Assembly (NCBI GenBank): GCA_032622095.1
Contig: CP136065.1
Location: forward strand, 109,907,195-109,971,194
Source of the DNA: Siphonodentalium dalli
Lineage: Eukaryota; Mollusca; Scaphopoda; Gadilida; Siphonodentaliidae
DNA length: 64,000 nt
Reading direction: 5' to 3'
This document shows, piece by piece, positions 43,915-55,794 of this stretch (the first letter of the stretch is position 1; the number at the start of each line of letters is the position of its first letter). The notes beneath the pieces were generated by a model. That model was not told the origin of the DNA, made no database searches, and saw only the letters and a program-made list of their open reading frames with translations. Both the position numbers and the translations under genes were made by a program.

Positions 43915-45086
43915 TAGGGAAAATGTGGCAAATGACCATGGCAACGTCTTAAGTAGGGCGGGACAAAAATTCGTGTGAATTGTTTTTTTCGAAAAAAAGT
44001 TCCAAAATGCACGAAATTAGGCAAAGTCCGAAAATGAACGGAAATTGGCCGAAACAAGTCCGGGGGTCATAAATGGCCACCTCGGCCAAAAAGTTTGGGT
44101 CGAGTCCGAAGAAGTGGGTCGAATCCCAGTTTTCGCTCTGCTCGGTCGGGAAAATTTCGGAAAATGTGGCAAACTGTCACATATTAAAAATGGCCACCTG
44201 GGCCGAAAAGTTTTTGGTTCGAGTCCCAAAAAGTGGGTCAAATAGAAATTCCCGCTCTGCTCGGTCAGGAAAATTTGGGAAAATGTGGAAAATGACAACG
44301 GCAACGTCTTAAGTAGGGCGAGACAACACTTCCTGTGAAAAAAAAAGTTCCAAAATGCACGAAATTAGGCAAAGTCCGAAAATGAACGGAAATTGGCCGA
44401 AACAAGTGCGGGGTCATAAATGGCCACCTCGGCCAAAAATTTTGGGTCGAAAATAATTTGGGTCGAGTCAGAAAAAGTGGGTCGAATCCCAGTTTTCGCT
44501 CTGCTCGGTCGGGAAAATTTCGGAAAATGTGGCAAACTGTCACATATTAAAAAATGGTCACCTGGGCCGAACTTTTTGGGCCGAAAAGTTTTTGGGTCGA
44601 GTCCCAAAAAGTGGGTCAAATAGAAATTCCCGCTCTGCTCGGTCTGGAAAATTTGGGGAAATGTGGCAAATGACCATGGCAACGTCTTAAGTAGGGCGAG
44701 ACAAAACTTCCTGTGAAAAAAAAAATATTTGGGTCCAGTCCGAAATAGTGGGTCGAATCCCAGTTTTCGCTCTGCTCGGTCGGGAAAATTTCGGAAAATG
44801 TGGCAAACTGTCATATATTAAAAAATGGCCACCTGGGCCGAAAAGTTTTTGGGTCGAGTCCCAAAAAGTGGGTCAAATAGAAATTCCCGCTCTGCTCGGT
44901 CAAGAAAATTTGGGGAAATGTGGCAAATGACCATGTCAACGTCTTAAGTAGGGCGAGACAAAACTTCCTGTGAAAAAAAAAAATTTGGGTCCAGTCCGAA
45001 AAAGTGGGTCGAATCCAAGTTTTCGCTCTGCTCGGTCGGGAAAATTTCGGAAAATGTGGCAAACTGTCACATATTAAAAAATGGCC
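43915..45086. repeat. Higher-order tandem array between the segmental copies
   Basis: Four successive units of about 170-380 bp begin with GGCAACGTCTTAAGTAGGGC (43940, 44300, 44679, 44938). Each holds two related half-units of about 120 bp, one with GTGGGTCGAATCCCAG, the other with GTGGGTCAAATAGAAATTCC, both followed by CGCTCTGCTCGGTC and AAAATTT-GG-AAATGTGG. The later units lack the GCACGAAATTAGGCAAAG block. The array ends exactly where segmental copy 2 begins. Long - strand frames through it repeat the same peptide and are array artefacts. Confidence 0.88.
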
Positions 45087-45475
45087 ACAATTATGAATGT
45101 TCAAAGTTCAGAGCTTCATGATCAGTTATATCTAAATTGTGAGATCAGAGGTAAATGACATGTTGACATTTTTGGACGCTCTCATAGCAGCATGGTAATT
45201 ATAAACTAAAAATTAAAATATGTTACACAATACGTGCATAGTTGAATGTGTTCAAATTACACTCATCACAATATAAATCAGGACTCAAATACTAGGAGAC
45301 ATTATCAAAACTTTTCTATCAGCCAATTGTATGTAGTACTGATTGTTTTTTCTTTGTCTTTATACATACAATAATTACTATTTAATACTACAAAACACAC
45401 ATGCTGTTCTGGAAATTAGATTTGAAATGGAGTTCTAGAGATGTCAATCTTTAAAAATTATCATTGACTATAAAT

Positions 45476-45732
45476 TTAACCCTTCCATGACTGGAGCTTC
45501 CTGAAATTTTGCATATACTCTGTGCTAATGCATTCTCTTATATACGTATGTCTCTCACATTAGAGCCTCGCATATATAAGAGAATACATTGACCTAACTG
45601 TTAACAATATTTACCTTCAGCTTGTCAGCCAATGAATTCTTTATATATGCGAGGTTCCCCATGGGAGACTCGCATTTATAAGAGTGCACTAGAACAGAAA
45701 GCCCCAGTGCAGCTCCCGCCATGAAGGGTTCT
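45476..45732 (+). mobile_element. Family A element (segmental copy 2)
   Basis: Same insertion as 39259-39518, with the same decayed right end (GCCATGAAGGGTTCT). Confidence 0.85.
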
Positions 45733-46100
45733 AAAGAGACTGTTTTTTGAATTCTCTTTGTTAAGTATATGTTTTTGAGATCTTTATCTTTTTTAGGTTC
45801 ATTCTATTGAAACTTTTGCCTGGAGAGATTCATAACCACTTCTCTTCAGTTTTCGCTAAAATATTTTATCCTAGATATGCCTATTATATCCTATATCAGT
45901 GCTTGAACCCTTTGATAAATGAACATTTCCAAAGGAATAACTACTCATCAATGAGTATTTAATATAGAAGGTATTAATCTGTCTTCCTTTGTCCAAAAGT
46001 GTGTGCTTATGTTATCTGATTATGTTAGAATGCTCCATTATAATTTATTATATCTTCATAAACTTTTTACGTCAAAATATAAATCATATCCGCACTTCAG

Positions 46101-46249
46101 AAGACCGAACGTGTTATCCTATTCTCAAGATGTTACGCTACTCTCAGTACTATGTCATGACGTCAATCTTTGCATCATTTGTTATACTTGCACATTATAT
46201 TTTAACAGAAATGGCTGGTGATGTAGCTTTAAGAACCTATAAGGTCTAA
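46101..46249 (+). CDS. Candidate terminal exon of an unrecognised membrane protein (copy 2)
   Basis: Same 149-nt frame as 39880-40028 with S-to-A and A-to-V changes (MAGDVALRTYKV). The acceptor is shortened to GCACTTCAG; stop and following AATAAA are kept. Without splicing the frame extends upstream to an ATG at 45989, but that extension is not open in copy 1. Confidence 0.28.
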
Positions 46250-47298
46250 CAGTGTGTTTCATCGTGGTCTGGGTCGTAACACACACGTATAGAAAATATA
46301 ATAAACACAACAGTCAACTTTTCTGAATAGCGCTGAATAGCGTACATGTTTTCTCCTTTCGTGATATGCGAGGATTATTTTGACTTAGCTAGCGGCTCAT
46401 GAAAATAATCCCCCGCATCTCACTCGAGGAGAAAAACCGTAAGCTACTCAGAACGGTTAACTGTTGTCTATTTATTTATTCAGAACAAGTTCCTGGCATA
46501 TAATATCTGGAAATTGCGTTTATCAAAGGTTTTACTGCACTTCATTTCTACAAATCTTTCATGTCTACTAGTTGCCATATAAATTCCTACTCAACTGATT
46601 GATCAAGGCTTAATTGTTCAATCTGCCTTGGGTAGTATCTGGTAGCTTGCAACAGGTACATAAGTACCGCCTCCGACAACTATTATCCTTTTCTAAACAA
46701 TTTTCTCCAGGCCAAAGTTTCAGATTCATCAGTCAATGCATTCATTTTAGAAAATATCTTATATTTGTTGACCCTTTTGCAAATGAATTCACCCACATGC
46801 CGTATTAACCTAAACTCTTATCGTGCAACGTATTATATGGCATTTGTCTGTGTTCATTTCCTAAACAGTATCGTTTGCATAATATTTGCTTCCATTATTG
46901 AATGTGTGCTTGTATGTTGTTGAATTGACTGATACATCATGATTTAAATTATCTGCTGGTATGTGATACAAGGTTCATATTTCAAGCTAAACGTTTTATT
47001 GAATCATCCTGAAGTGATCCTTTGAGACCTCGAAAGTCGGGAATAGCTTATTTTCTTAATTGACCATTCAAGTCCCGGAAAATGCTTTAATTGCCATGGA
47101 GGACTTGATTTTTTGGGATTATTCGTCCTGTTCCACTAAACTCGATTTTTTTTACCATGATTATGATAATCCTTCATGTTAGGGTCAATAAGAATTTGCA
47201 ATATGACCTTCACATTTTTCACGCATTCATTTATAAGTTTTTATAGTCTGATTTCACTGATAGTAGTTTCCATTTGCTCGAATAATGAACTAATGTTA

Positions 47299-47537
47299 AT
47301 AACCCTTTCATGACTGGAGCTTCCTGAAATTTTATGAAAACCCTGTGTCAATGCATTCTGTTATATGGGAGTCTCCCACAGGGAGCTTCGCATAAGAGAA
47401 TACACTGGCCTAACAATATTTACCATGACCTTGTAAGCCAGTGCATTCTCTCTCCTATATATGAGAGGCTCCCTATGGGGGACTGTCATATATAAGAGAA
47501 TGCTGCACCAGCGCAGATCCCGCCATGAAAGTGTTAA
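47299..47537 (+). mobile_element. Family A element (segmental copy 2, second)
   Basis: Counterpart of 41074-41317, with a mutated left TTAA (TAAT) and intact right ATGAAAGTGTTAA. Confidence 0.82.
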
Positions 47538-48839
47538 CTGCACATATCCTAATAGTAAACAAAATGCTGTGAAAAGGAGGTGTCGGTCATATTGTTTATT
47601 CACACAAACCACAGTACCTCTACATAACCTACCATATTCAAGAGGTTCAAATATTGCTGAAAAGTTTACGGTGTAGGAGAAAAAGCTGACATGACTCTTG
47701 CATGATTATTCAAATTTCCCGTGAAATGTGATGGCTGATATGAACCAATGATTAATGCTGATATGAACCGAGGATATCACATCCAGTTATTTATCGTTAC
47801 CAATGATTAATGGTTAAAATGTGGTGTGCATGTGATTTGTAAATGTGTCATTCATAATTGTATAGTTCGTTTTGGTTCGTTAAAATCATGGCGTTATCGA
47901 TTATGTGTGATCTCCTTATGAGTTTATTTTATTTGTTAAACTGAGTAATTTATGGTTAACTCTTATTTATTAAAAAAAAGTTAAATTCCTATCAATGAAA
48001 TCCATCTTGTTTTCTTTTTAACATTACTAATTAGGATCACGTTAGCATTAGTATATTTCTCATGGATTTGATTCCATTGGCAGGAATAAATGAAATATCC
48101 TATCTTCTCATCATCCAAATTAGACCAAGTCTTCTTGGTCCACAACAGCTTGGGATATTGGTTGGGATGAATCATGAAGCTGTTTTGGACTGAGTCCCAC
48201 CCCATTGCTCTTATCGTCTGACATGTCAGCGATTTACATTTACATCATTTATCGTGATATAGACAAAGAAATAAGACTTTTTTAAAGTTTGTTTACTTAT
48301 AAATCTCATTTCTTTGACACTTATAACGACCTCTGATTTATATCAACATGTCTGATATTCTCATGCTTGAGAAAGGCTGCCCTCTGTGTTCATATACACA
48401 AAGCTTCCATGTGACATAATCTGAAGACATACAACAAGATAACTCCCGCCCACGATTCTGTGCGTAAAGTCCTTTATAGAAGAGTAAAGGGATGGGACTT
48501 GGTCCAAAACCACATCTATCATACCGATATCCCAAGTTGTTGTGGACCGAGAAAACTTGGTCTACACCCAGATATGGGCTCATCAATCAGGAAAATTAGC
48601 ACAGAATTTTACGTTTAAAGGGAGAAGGCATTCGCAGTGGGTGGATGTGAGAAATCACAGATGTCTAAATTTATCACCACTAATAAGAACATTAAAATAT
48701 AGAATGACTTTGTTCTCATACTGACGGGGGGGGGGGGGTCTGAAAAATATTCCATACACAGAGCTGGGGTGGGCGGGTGGTTCGAAGCCCAGAAATGTTT
48801 TTTTTTTAGTACTTGCAAATGTTTTTTTTTTCTCTCCAA

Positions 48840-49570
48840 ATTTCAATGAAAAACTTGGCCACCAGCAGCCATCTTGGATTTCAAATTTGAATCCATTGGC
48901 ACACCCTACAGCCTGTATTTATGGCATCATTTGGCACATCCTACAGACCATATCCCTCATTCGACCATCACCAAACTTCATAAGGATCCTCGGGGTGATC
49001 TCTAGATGATAGCCTCCTATTTTTACCTAAATTTGTTGAAAAACATGACCCCCAGTGGCCATCTTGGAATTTACTCTTTGTACGAATAAATCTTTCAGCA
49101 CACCCTACAGGCCACATCTCTCATCCGATCATCACTAAACTTCATATGGATCTTCGGTGTAAGATGGGAGCCTCCTTATTTGACTACAATTTGTTAAAAA
49201 CATGGTCTTTAGCAGGCATCATGGATTTCAAATTTGAATCCATTGGCACACCAGCCCACATTTATTGGAGAATTGATTTGAACGATTTTCGATTAAAAAC
49301 ATGGCCGCATGCGGCCATCTTGGGTTTTAATCTTTAAATAATTTGGCACACCCTACAGACCACATCCCTCATCTGATGATCACCAAACTTCATAGGGATC
49401 TTCGGGGTGACCTCTAGATGGGAGCTTCCTATTTTGACCGAAGTTCGTCGAAAAACACGGCCGCCAGCTGCCATGTTGGAATTTACTCTTTGTATCTGTT
49501 TGTATGGCTAAATACTTTGGCGCACCATACAGACCACATCCCTCATCCGATCATCACCAAACTTCAGATG
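48840..49570 (+). repeat. Tandem array of about 155-bp units (copy 2)
   Basis: Four to five units matching 42820-43875 in order but contracted. Preceded by a G run (48726-48738), as in copy 1 (42708-42720). Confidence 0.8.
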
Positions 49571-51099
49571 GATATTCTGGTTGACCTTTAGTTTACGTTC
49601 CTTCTTGTTTATCATTCTATTCATTGCTCAGCAAAAAAATTAACTGCTACCCAATTTGAGCTACAGTGTCATTGACACTTTCATTTCCCCGATAGGGGAT
49701 ATATAATACGCGAAACTGCGTTTACCCTGTGTCAAGAAATTTCGCATGGACATCATGGAGTAAATGTTAGCCCGAAATTAATATTACTGTTCTTTGTTAT
49801 CATATGGACTCGTATTAATCCAGTCCCGAATCTCAGAATACCAGCCCAATATATTGACCGTGTGTCGTGACTAAAAACCGCCCGAAGCTGCTATGATCCG
49901 GATCAGCCCAGACGGGCCGCATGTTTTTAGGCGGGATTTTAGAGACCCGAACAGTGCGGGATTTCACGAAACCCCTATACGCACTGTTTGGGGCCGCGGC
50001 CATGCAGAAGTGTGGCGATATTAACCACTACTTTCCAGAATGTCAAATTAACTCCACACATATAGGTAGCGGAACTACCATCGACTATATTCGCATAGAA
50101 ACAAGTGGGACTCGCCCACCAAACCCATGGCAGGCAATTAGCACTTGAAATGGCGACATCACAATGTATGTCTCGATGAAGCAAACAAGCCAGGACTGCC
50201 CATGGGCCGTTTGGGTATGATTTTAGTGATCAAATTGGGATGGGTTCACATGAAAACCCACCCACGCACGGATGGGGGCTGCGGCCGCTCATAAGTATTA
50301 ACCCCCAACTTTCCACAATTTCAATATTGTCACAATCGTACCACGAAGAACTCCACATATGCCGGTATAGCGGAACTAACGTCGACTATAGATTCGCGAA
50401 GTAATAGGTTATAAGCAACTAAATAATTGATATTATGCCCCTTGGCATTTGTGTAGGGAAACTCGAGTCAGCATAAAACAAATACCGGCAGCTGAATGGT
50501 GTATAATATCTTCGGTTGTTTAATGTGAAAGAAAAAAGAAATCCATAGGCTATGTTAATTCCTCGGCCATTTATGTGGGATTGTTCGTCAAGCGGCTACA
50601 TTGGTCGCCAAATTTGGTAGGGGGTGGGGGTATTTTTCTATATTGAAATTTTGTGCACAAAAGGGGGTAGTTGTGGAAATGCCAATTTATTTCCAGGAAT
50701 AAGTATGGTGAGGCACCATTTCTTTTTTGACAACTTATGTTCGACGTGGAGTTCTACACGTAAAAATATTTAAAGTTTGGCTCAGTAGGGTAATGAATCG
50801 TGGGAATGGCTTAACCCTAACACTGTCGCCTATGGGAAATATTTAGTTGATTGTAACCTATAAGGAATATTGCCCAACATATCCTGGCAATTAACCCTCG
50901 ATATGTCATCATCGCCGATTATACGTTCGCCGCCAATGAAGCGAATAACCCGAACCGCCCGCGTGGCGTCTAATTATGATGATTTTATTGTTCATGCAGC
51001 ATAGTGCTTGTGTCTCACGAAAAACCCATGCACACCATCCCTTGTGTGCAAGTTATTTTAATGTACACCCAGTCTTGTAGGGGCATGACGATATAGGGG
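49571..51099. other. Intergenic; diverged direct repeat, no gene supported
   Basis: A block at 49980-50110 (GGGGCCGCGGCCATGCAGAA, AACTCCACACATATAGGTAG, ACCATCGACTATATTCG) recurs diverged at 50275-50400. A 75-codon + frame (49921-50148) lies across the first block but is not kept in the second. Confidence 0.4.
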
Positions 51100-51655
51100 T
51101 TGGGTGTGCGTACTTATAGTGCACGGGGACACTGTCGTGTCTGTTTGAACACGTAACGTGCATGTTTTCAAGACTGGTTACATGTAGGGACGCGGTGAAC
51201 ACTATATGTGCATGTTCTCAAGTCTTATCACGTGTAGGGACGCGGCGACAGAGGGTTTTGATGTACGTACATATTGCATGGCACAATGTCGGTCTATATG
51301 GCCATTTCACGTGTACGTTATCAAGACTGGTAACAGGGACGCGGCGACAGAGGATTAAGGTGCACGCATACTCATAGTATTTGGGACACTGTCGGGTCTA
51401 TTTTGAAATTGCATGCGCATGCTCTCAAACTGGTCGCACATAGGGACGTGGCGAAATGGGGTTGTGTGTACATACTTATATTGCATGGGACACATTCGGG
51501 TCTATTGTATAAAGTATTGTGTATGTTCCAATGCAGGTCACATGGACTTGTCAGATTGGGTTGGTGTGGCCCGGGTACTTATATTGCATGGGACACTGTT
51601 GGGTCTATTCGAACAGTTCGTGTGTATGTTCTCATGGCTGGTCTCTTTACTGCAT
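51100..51655 (+). repeat. Minisatellite, about 100-155-bp units
   Basis: Five diverged units with GTACTTATA-TGCATGGGACAC, TGTCGGGTCTATT, TGTGCATGTTCTCAAGACTG and AGGGACGCGGCGACAGAGG. Starts are near 51108, 51262, 51362, 51468 and 51573. The 107- and 122-codon frames over 51403-51771 read through these repeats in two frames and are not supported as genes. Confidence 0.75.
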
Positions 51656-51762
51656 GCCCCTTCAACCAGACAGAAATGTTTCATTATCACCCCTCCCTTC
51701 GGGTTAATAACTTCCGACATATGCAGCAAGTTTTAATTGTTTTGAGAAAAGAGTGCCAAACC

Positions 51763-53703
51763 TCAAACTAATTGCAACACAATGTTTCTTAGCAGGAATA
51801 AGTTTATTAACCCATTATAAACAACATACTAAAAATAAAAAAGGATCAAGAAAGGCGAAATTGATAAATTTTGTGGAATAAATTTGCCAAAATTTGGTAA
51901 AATACTCAATTTATGCCTTTTCAAGGATGTTTATAAAAACCCAATTTCACAAGTCCTTCCATTTGTATATCCATTTGTAGAGTACAAAATTATGATAACA
52001 GAGCAGCAAACATTTTCCAATACGTTGAGTATTTTTCGAGTTATGCGCCTCCAAAATTGGGAGCTTGTCTAATTGTGGAGACTCAATTTCTAAGAATTAG
52101 CTAAAATCCACATTTTATGGTCCAGTATTAAAAAAAGAGGATATCTTGCTGTTGTATTAATTTCCTAACTAGATTGTGCACAAAAATGATTACTTTATGC
52201 ATCTATGATTGAGAAGACAAAAAATGTTCTTAAACAAAATGAGTGTTCCAATGTATAGCCAAATTTGCCTTGTGACACAGAACTGGTATGATGAAATACC
52301 ATATTTGAAGTCATACAACTTGATACATTAATATCCATATGCCCTGTATTTCATACTATGTTAAATACACTGGGTTGGAATTGCTAAAGACAATTGTGCC
52401 AACAAAAAAAAACTTATGGCCTCATGAATCCTTAGTGTTGAATATTTTCCAAAAAATGCCATGTTGGACTGTTTTTGGATGTTTTTGTCCATTTTAAAAG
52501 GTATTTTTGTCCACAAATAGTAAACAACAATGAACACAATTAGTGTTTAATATGTATAATCATTTGAACGTTCCTCCCAGAACACTTATGTTGGAAAAAA
52601 TAGGTTTACATTGATTAAGCCAATCAACAGTTACTGGATTTCACATTATTTTTCAAGAAACTGACTCCAAATTTGAACGTTGATAATTGGGTAGATGTAA
52701 TCACAAAAGGCTATAATCTTGTCATCCCATATTCTAGTCATTGCAGACAAAATTTGTTTTATTCCAGTTTGTGTAGATTGTTTCATTAGTACTTTAGTGG
52801 GGGTATATTTAGAACTTAATGGGCATGTCCTATGGACAATCCCGAAATAATAATTCGCCATCGAGTGGCAACACAAAGGATTGTAGCTCTGAATATGAAT
52901 TTGAACATCAGATCAGGAAGCAGTAAACTCTATATGAAAGAATGTTTTTAGTAATGTTTTATGTATCGAGATCCATGTTTTATGAGATTTTGTCAATATG
53001 GTTTCCCCTACCCCATTTTTCCGATATTCAAATTTGGAGTTAGTTTCCAGAAACTTGAGTGAAATCCAGTGACATTCATTGACATATCCAATGTAACGCT
53101 ATTATTGGAACACTAAGAGTTTTAGGGTAAACGAACATTGCTTTTACACAAAAACCTTTAAAAATGGACAAAAACGCCCCAAATCGCATTTTTAGGATTA
53201 ATTGGGCCATAAGTTGATTTTTTACACAATGTTTTTTGAAATTCCTTCACAGTGTGTTTAACCATGTATACTTAAGTTATTATGAGAAATGCAGTGAATA
53301 TAGATTTATATATTTATTGAGTTGTATGACCTCAAATATCCTATTTCATCACGCGGGTTCTCGATCACGGGCAAATTTGGCTGTCCTGTATTGGAAGACA
53401 CAATTTGTTTAAGAATATATTTTTTATTTTTGTCGTCTCAATCATAGATGCATAATGAAATCATTTTTGTTTGTGCACAAACTAGAGAAGACATTAATAA
53501 AACAACAAGATATCCCTTCATTTTTCTTTAGTTTTCAAAATACAAGACCATAACAAATGGATTTTATCTAATTTTGGGAAATTGCGGCTCTGAAATTTGA
53601 TAAACTCCCAATTTTGGAGGCAAATAACTCGAAAAATACTGAATTTATCTGGGAAAAGTTTTCTGTTCTGTATTCAGGATTGTCTACGCACTTTACAAAA
53701 TGG
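51763..53703. mobile_element. Family E foldback element, right-truncated
   Basis: Left end CCTCAAACTAATTGCAACAC. The body follows the 14938-16754 copy, then folds back on itself (GACCTCAAATATCCTATTTC at 53328 mirrors 52284-52316). It stops at ACAAAATGGATATATATAT without reaching the terminal GTTGCAATTAG. Confidence 0.72.
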
Positions 53704-54271
53704 ATATATATATATATATATTAAAGTTATAATACTTTCCAAATATAGGTGATTAAATCTTGTAAAATAGTTCACGGGATCTGATGCATGCATCTTCTTT
53801 TCTTGTTTTAGATCGTTGTGCCAGTTCAATTGTTCCAATCAGCGGTTCAGTGAGTGGTCGCGTAACAACTTGCAACTGTAGGCTATGTCGTCGCTCTGAA
53901 ACTATTATGGTACTGCTTAATTTTGATGTTTAAAACGAAGAGAAAGCAGTGCGCGAAGTTTTAAAATAGTTATGTTATTAAAGATAACGCATTAAAGATG
54001 GTCTATCTCGTTGTAAACATGTGCTATATAGTTTTCGAGGTATAACATATTAGATATGAATCGAAGACCCCTGTCCGGAAATGTTCTATCGATTAACATT
54101 GATTGTATTTCAAATATTTCTTGTGTAGAAACGTGTAGTTGTTTAGCTAACGAACAATAGTGGTTACTGCTAACAGAGACCAGAGATTTTATTCTGTAAT
54201 TTTGTCACAAATAAACGTTAATTAGACTCATTATCGATTATGACTATGGAATAAAACAATACAAACAATAT
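53704..54271. other. Intergenic; one acceptor-like site, no gene supported
   Basis: TCTTCTTTTCTTGTTTTAG at 53793-53811 is an excellent acceptor. A 43-codon frame (RCASSIVPISGSVSG, then TTCNCRLCRR) follows to a TAA, but it has no known domain or upstream partner. Confidence 0.3.
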
Positions 54272-54507
54272 GCCCTAACTCACTAACTCGCGGCCATTTT
54301 GGATCCACCAGGTCCGGTTCCGTGGTTATACTTAACTTTCCATATATGGAAGTCATGAATAATTCAAAAGTTCCATAATATATGGAAATGCTACTCCAAA
54401 ACTTTGACCTGTAGCACTGAAACCACGGAATCGGGGCTGGATGAATCTATGAAACAACGGAACCGGACCTGGTGGATTCATAATGGCCGCGAGATAGTGA
54501 TAGGGTA
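54272..54507. mobile_element. Foldback element with CCCTAACTCACTAACTCGCGG ends
   Basis: Terminal arms of about 50 bp: CTCGCGGCCATTTTGGATCC then CCAGGTCCGGTTCCGT, against ACGGAACCGGACCTGGTGGA and TGGCCGCGAGATAGTGATAG. A second inner pair (CCGTGGTT / AACCACGG) and a TTCCATATATGGAA palindrome lie inside. 236 bp, non-coding; a single copy in this window. Confidence 0.8.
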
Positions 54508-55197
54508 TATCAATCTGGCACATTAGACGTTTGGAGCATAGTTAAGGGAACACCCTAGCCTGAATGGTCTGTTCTAAAAATAGAACAATAAAATGTCCCA
54601 CTTTATCATCTCATTTTATTATAAAATATTGGGAATAAAATCAATATTAATTGATAGAAGCGTTTCCAGACATGTGTCTTCAATTAATATTTATTATTTT
54701 ATACGTACGAAACTATTTCAAATTTGTTATATGAAGAGATAATCCATCTTTAAACCTTTTCCAGACATTCCGTTTCTGATTCCAGAATTACGATGAATAC
54801 AATTACGTCACAGTTTTTGTTAGCGGCACGAACTTGTGTTCGAAATTGTGTTTTAATTACTTCAATGCGTCTTTCTGAGACATACAGGGGCGTGGCTATG
54901 TGGTCTCTGTGGGGGGGGGGGGTCCAATTTGAAATATCCAAAAGCACCCTCACTGAACTAATTACTGGCTGGAAAATCAAACAGTGAGAACATTTTCAAG
55001 CTATATGTGTTGTAAAATTTCCAACTAATGTGTCAGGCATGAAATTTCCAACCGTTGAATGTTTTAACCAAAGTTACCCCCCTCTATTGCCACGTCATTT
55101 GGGAACATAATGCTCGTAGAAAGGTATTGCATGTATTTATCAACCTATTTCGATATCAAGGAGGGAAAAAACATCAAAAACGAATATTATGGTGTTG
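54508..55197. other. Intergenic, no gene seen
   Basis: AT-rich, with a run of 12 G near 54910-54921. Short frames on both strands overlap and carry no motif. Confidence 0.35.
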
Positions 55198-55524
55198 TCC
55201 CTTTATTCCGAATTTCCAATACTAGGAAGGTCCTATATTCCGAAGACAAAAATGCTCTGATGGGCGAATAGTCCCATACTACGAAGGCCCAATACTCCGA
55301 AGTTCGATACTCCGAATGTCAGATTATTATACAAATTCGGAGTATCGGATCTTCTGAAAAATCGGGTTCGGAGTATAAAAAAATTAGGATTTTAGACTTT
55401 AAGAGTATTTGGTTTCGGAGTATTAATACTTCGGCTTATTGGGGCTTCGGAGTATTTAGCCTTCGAAATATCGGACCGTCGTAGTATCAGGTTTTCGGAG
55501 TATTGGGTCTTCGGAATAAAGGCT
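55198..55524. repeat. TTCGGAGTAT cluster arranged as an inverted repeat
   Basis: The left 130 bp carries ATACTCCGAA-type units (near 55231, 55291, 55308); the right 190 bp carries TTCGGAGTAT-type units (55336, 55369, 55424, 55446, 55494), about every 18-35 bases. The ends CCCTTTATTCCGAA and TTCGGAATAAAGG mirror each other. Confidence 0.8.
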
Positions 55525-55794
55525 GGTATACGTAACCAATATTATTAGGTGCATTTTGGAGCGCAAATCGCCATGTTACTTTATACCTCACTCTCCAATT
55601 TACCCATAATTAGACATTTGGATTTTTTTGGACGATGTAATGGCTGTAAGGCATTGGGGGATAGATTCCTTGAAGGTATTTCTAACTTCCCATTTACTCT
55701 ATATTAGGTTCAAATTTGCTTTAGTCCTTATCAACAGGCGAACTGCGCCAAAGAAACCCGGATCATCTACAAGAAACCCGATAAATAATTTATA
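55525..55794. other. Intergenic, nothing recognised
   Basis: No motif or repeat identified. Confidence 0.3.

Larger units (their letters stand above)
45087..49570 (+). repeat. Segmental duplication, copy 2
   Basis: Colinear with 38833-43875. It lacks the family B insertion and several 155-bp units, and has a small local duplication (GATATGAACC repeated near 47735-47770). Confidence 0.93.

Noticed and set aside
44120-44150. tRNA T-arm or B-box-like GGGTCGAATCCCA in the tandem array
   Set aside because: No acceptor stem, D-arm or A-box at the right distance; the motif recurs only as part of the array.
44017-45104. Several - strand frames of 92-149 codons with shared peptide FPKFSRPSRAKTGIRP-like
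   Set aside because: They are the translation of the tandem array; each unit gives the same peptide and frame breaks follow unit indels. No start or domain of known type.
51403-51771. Overlapping 122- and 107-codon + frames
   Set aside because: Two frames are open at once through minisatellite units; neither resembles a protein family.
53812-53940. Possible last exon after a strong polypyrimidine acceptor (frame with TCNCRLCRR)
   Set aside because: Short, no recognised domain, no partner exon, and two other frames give different short peptides.
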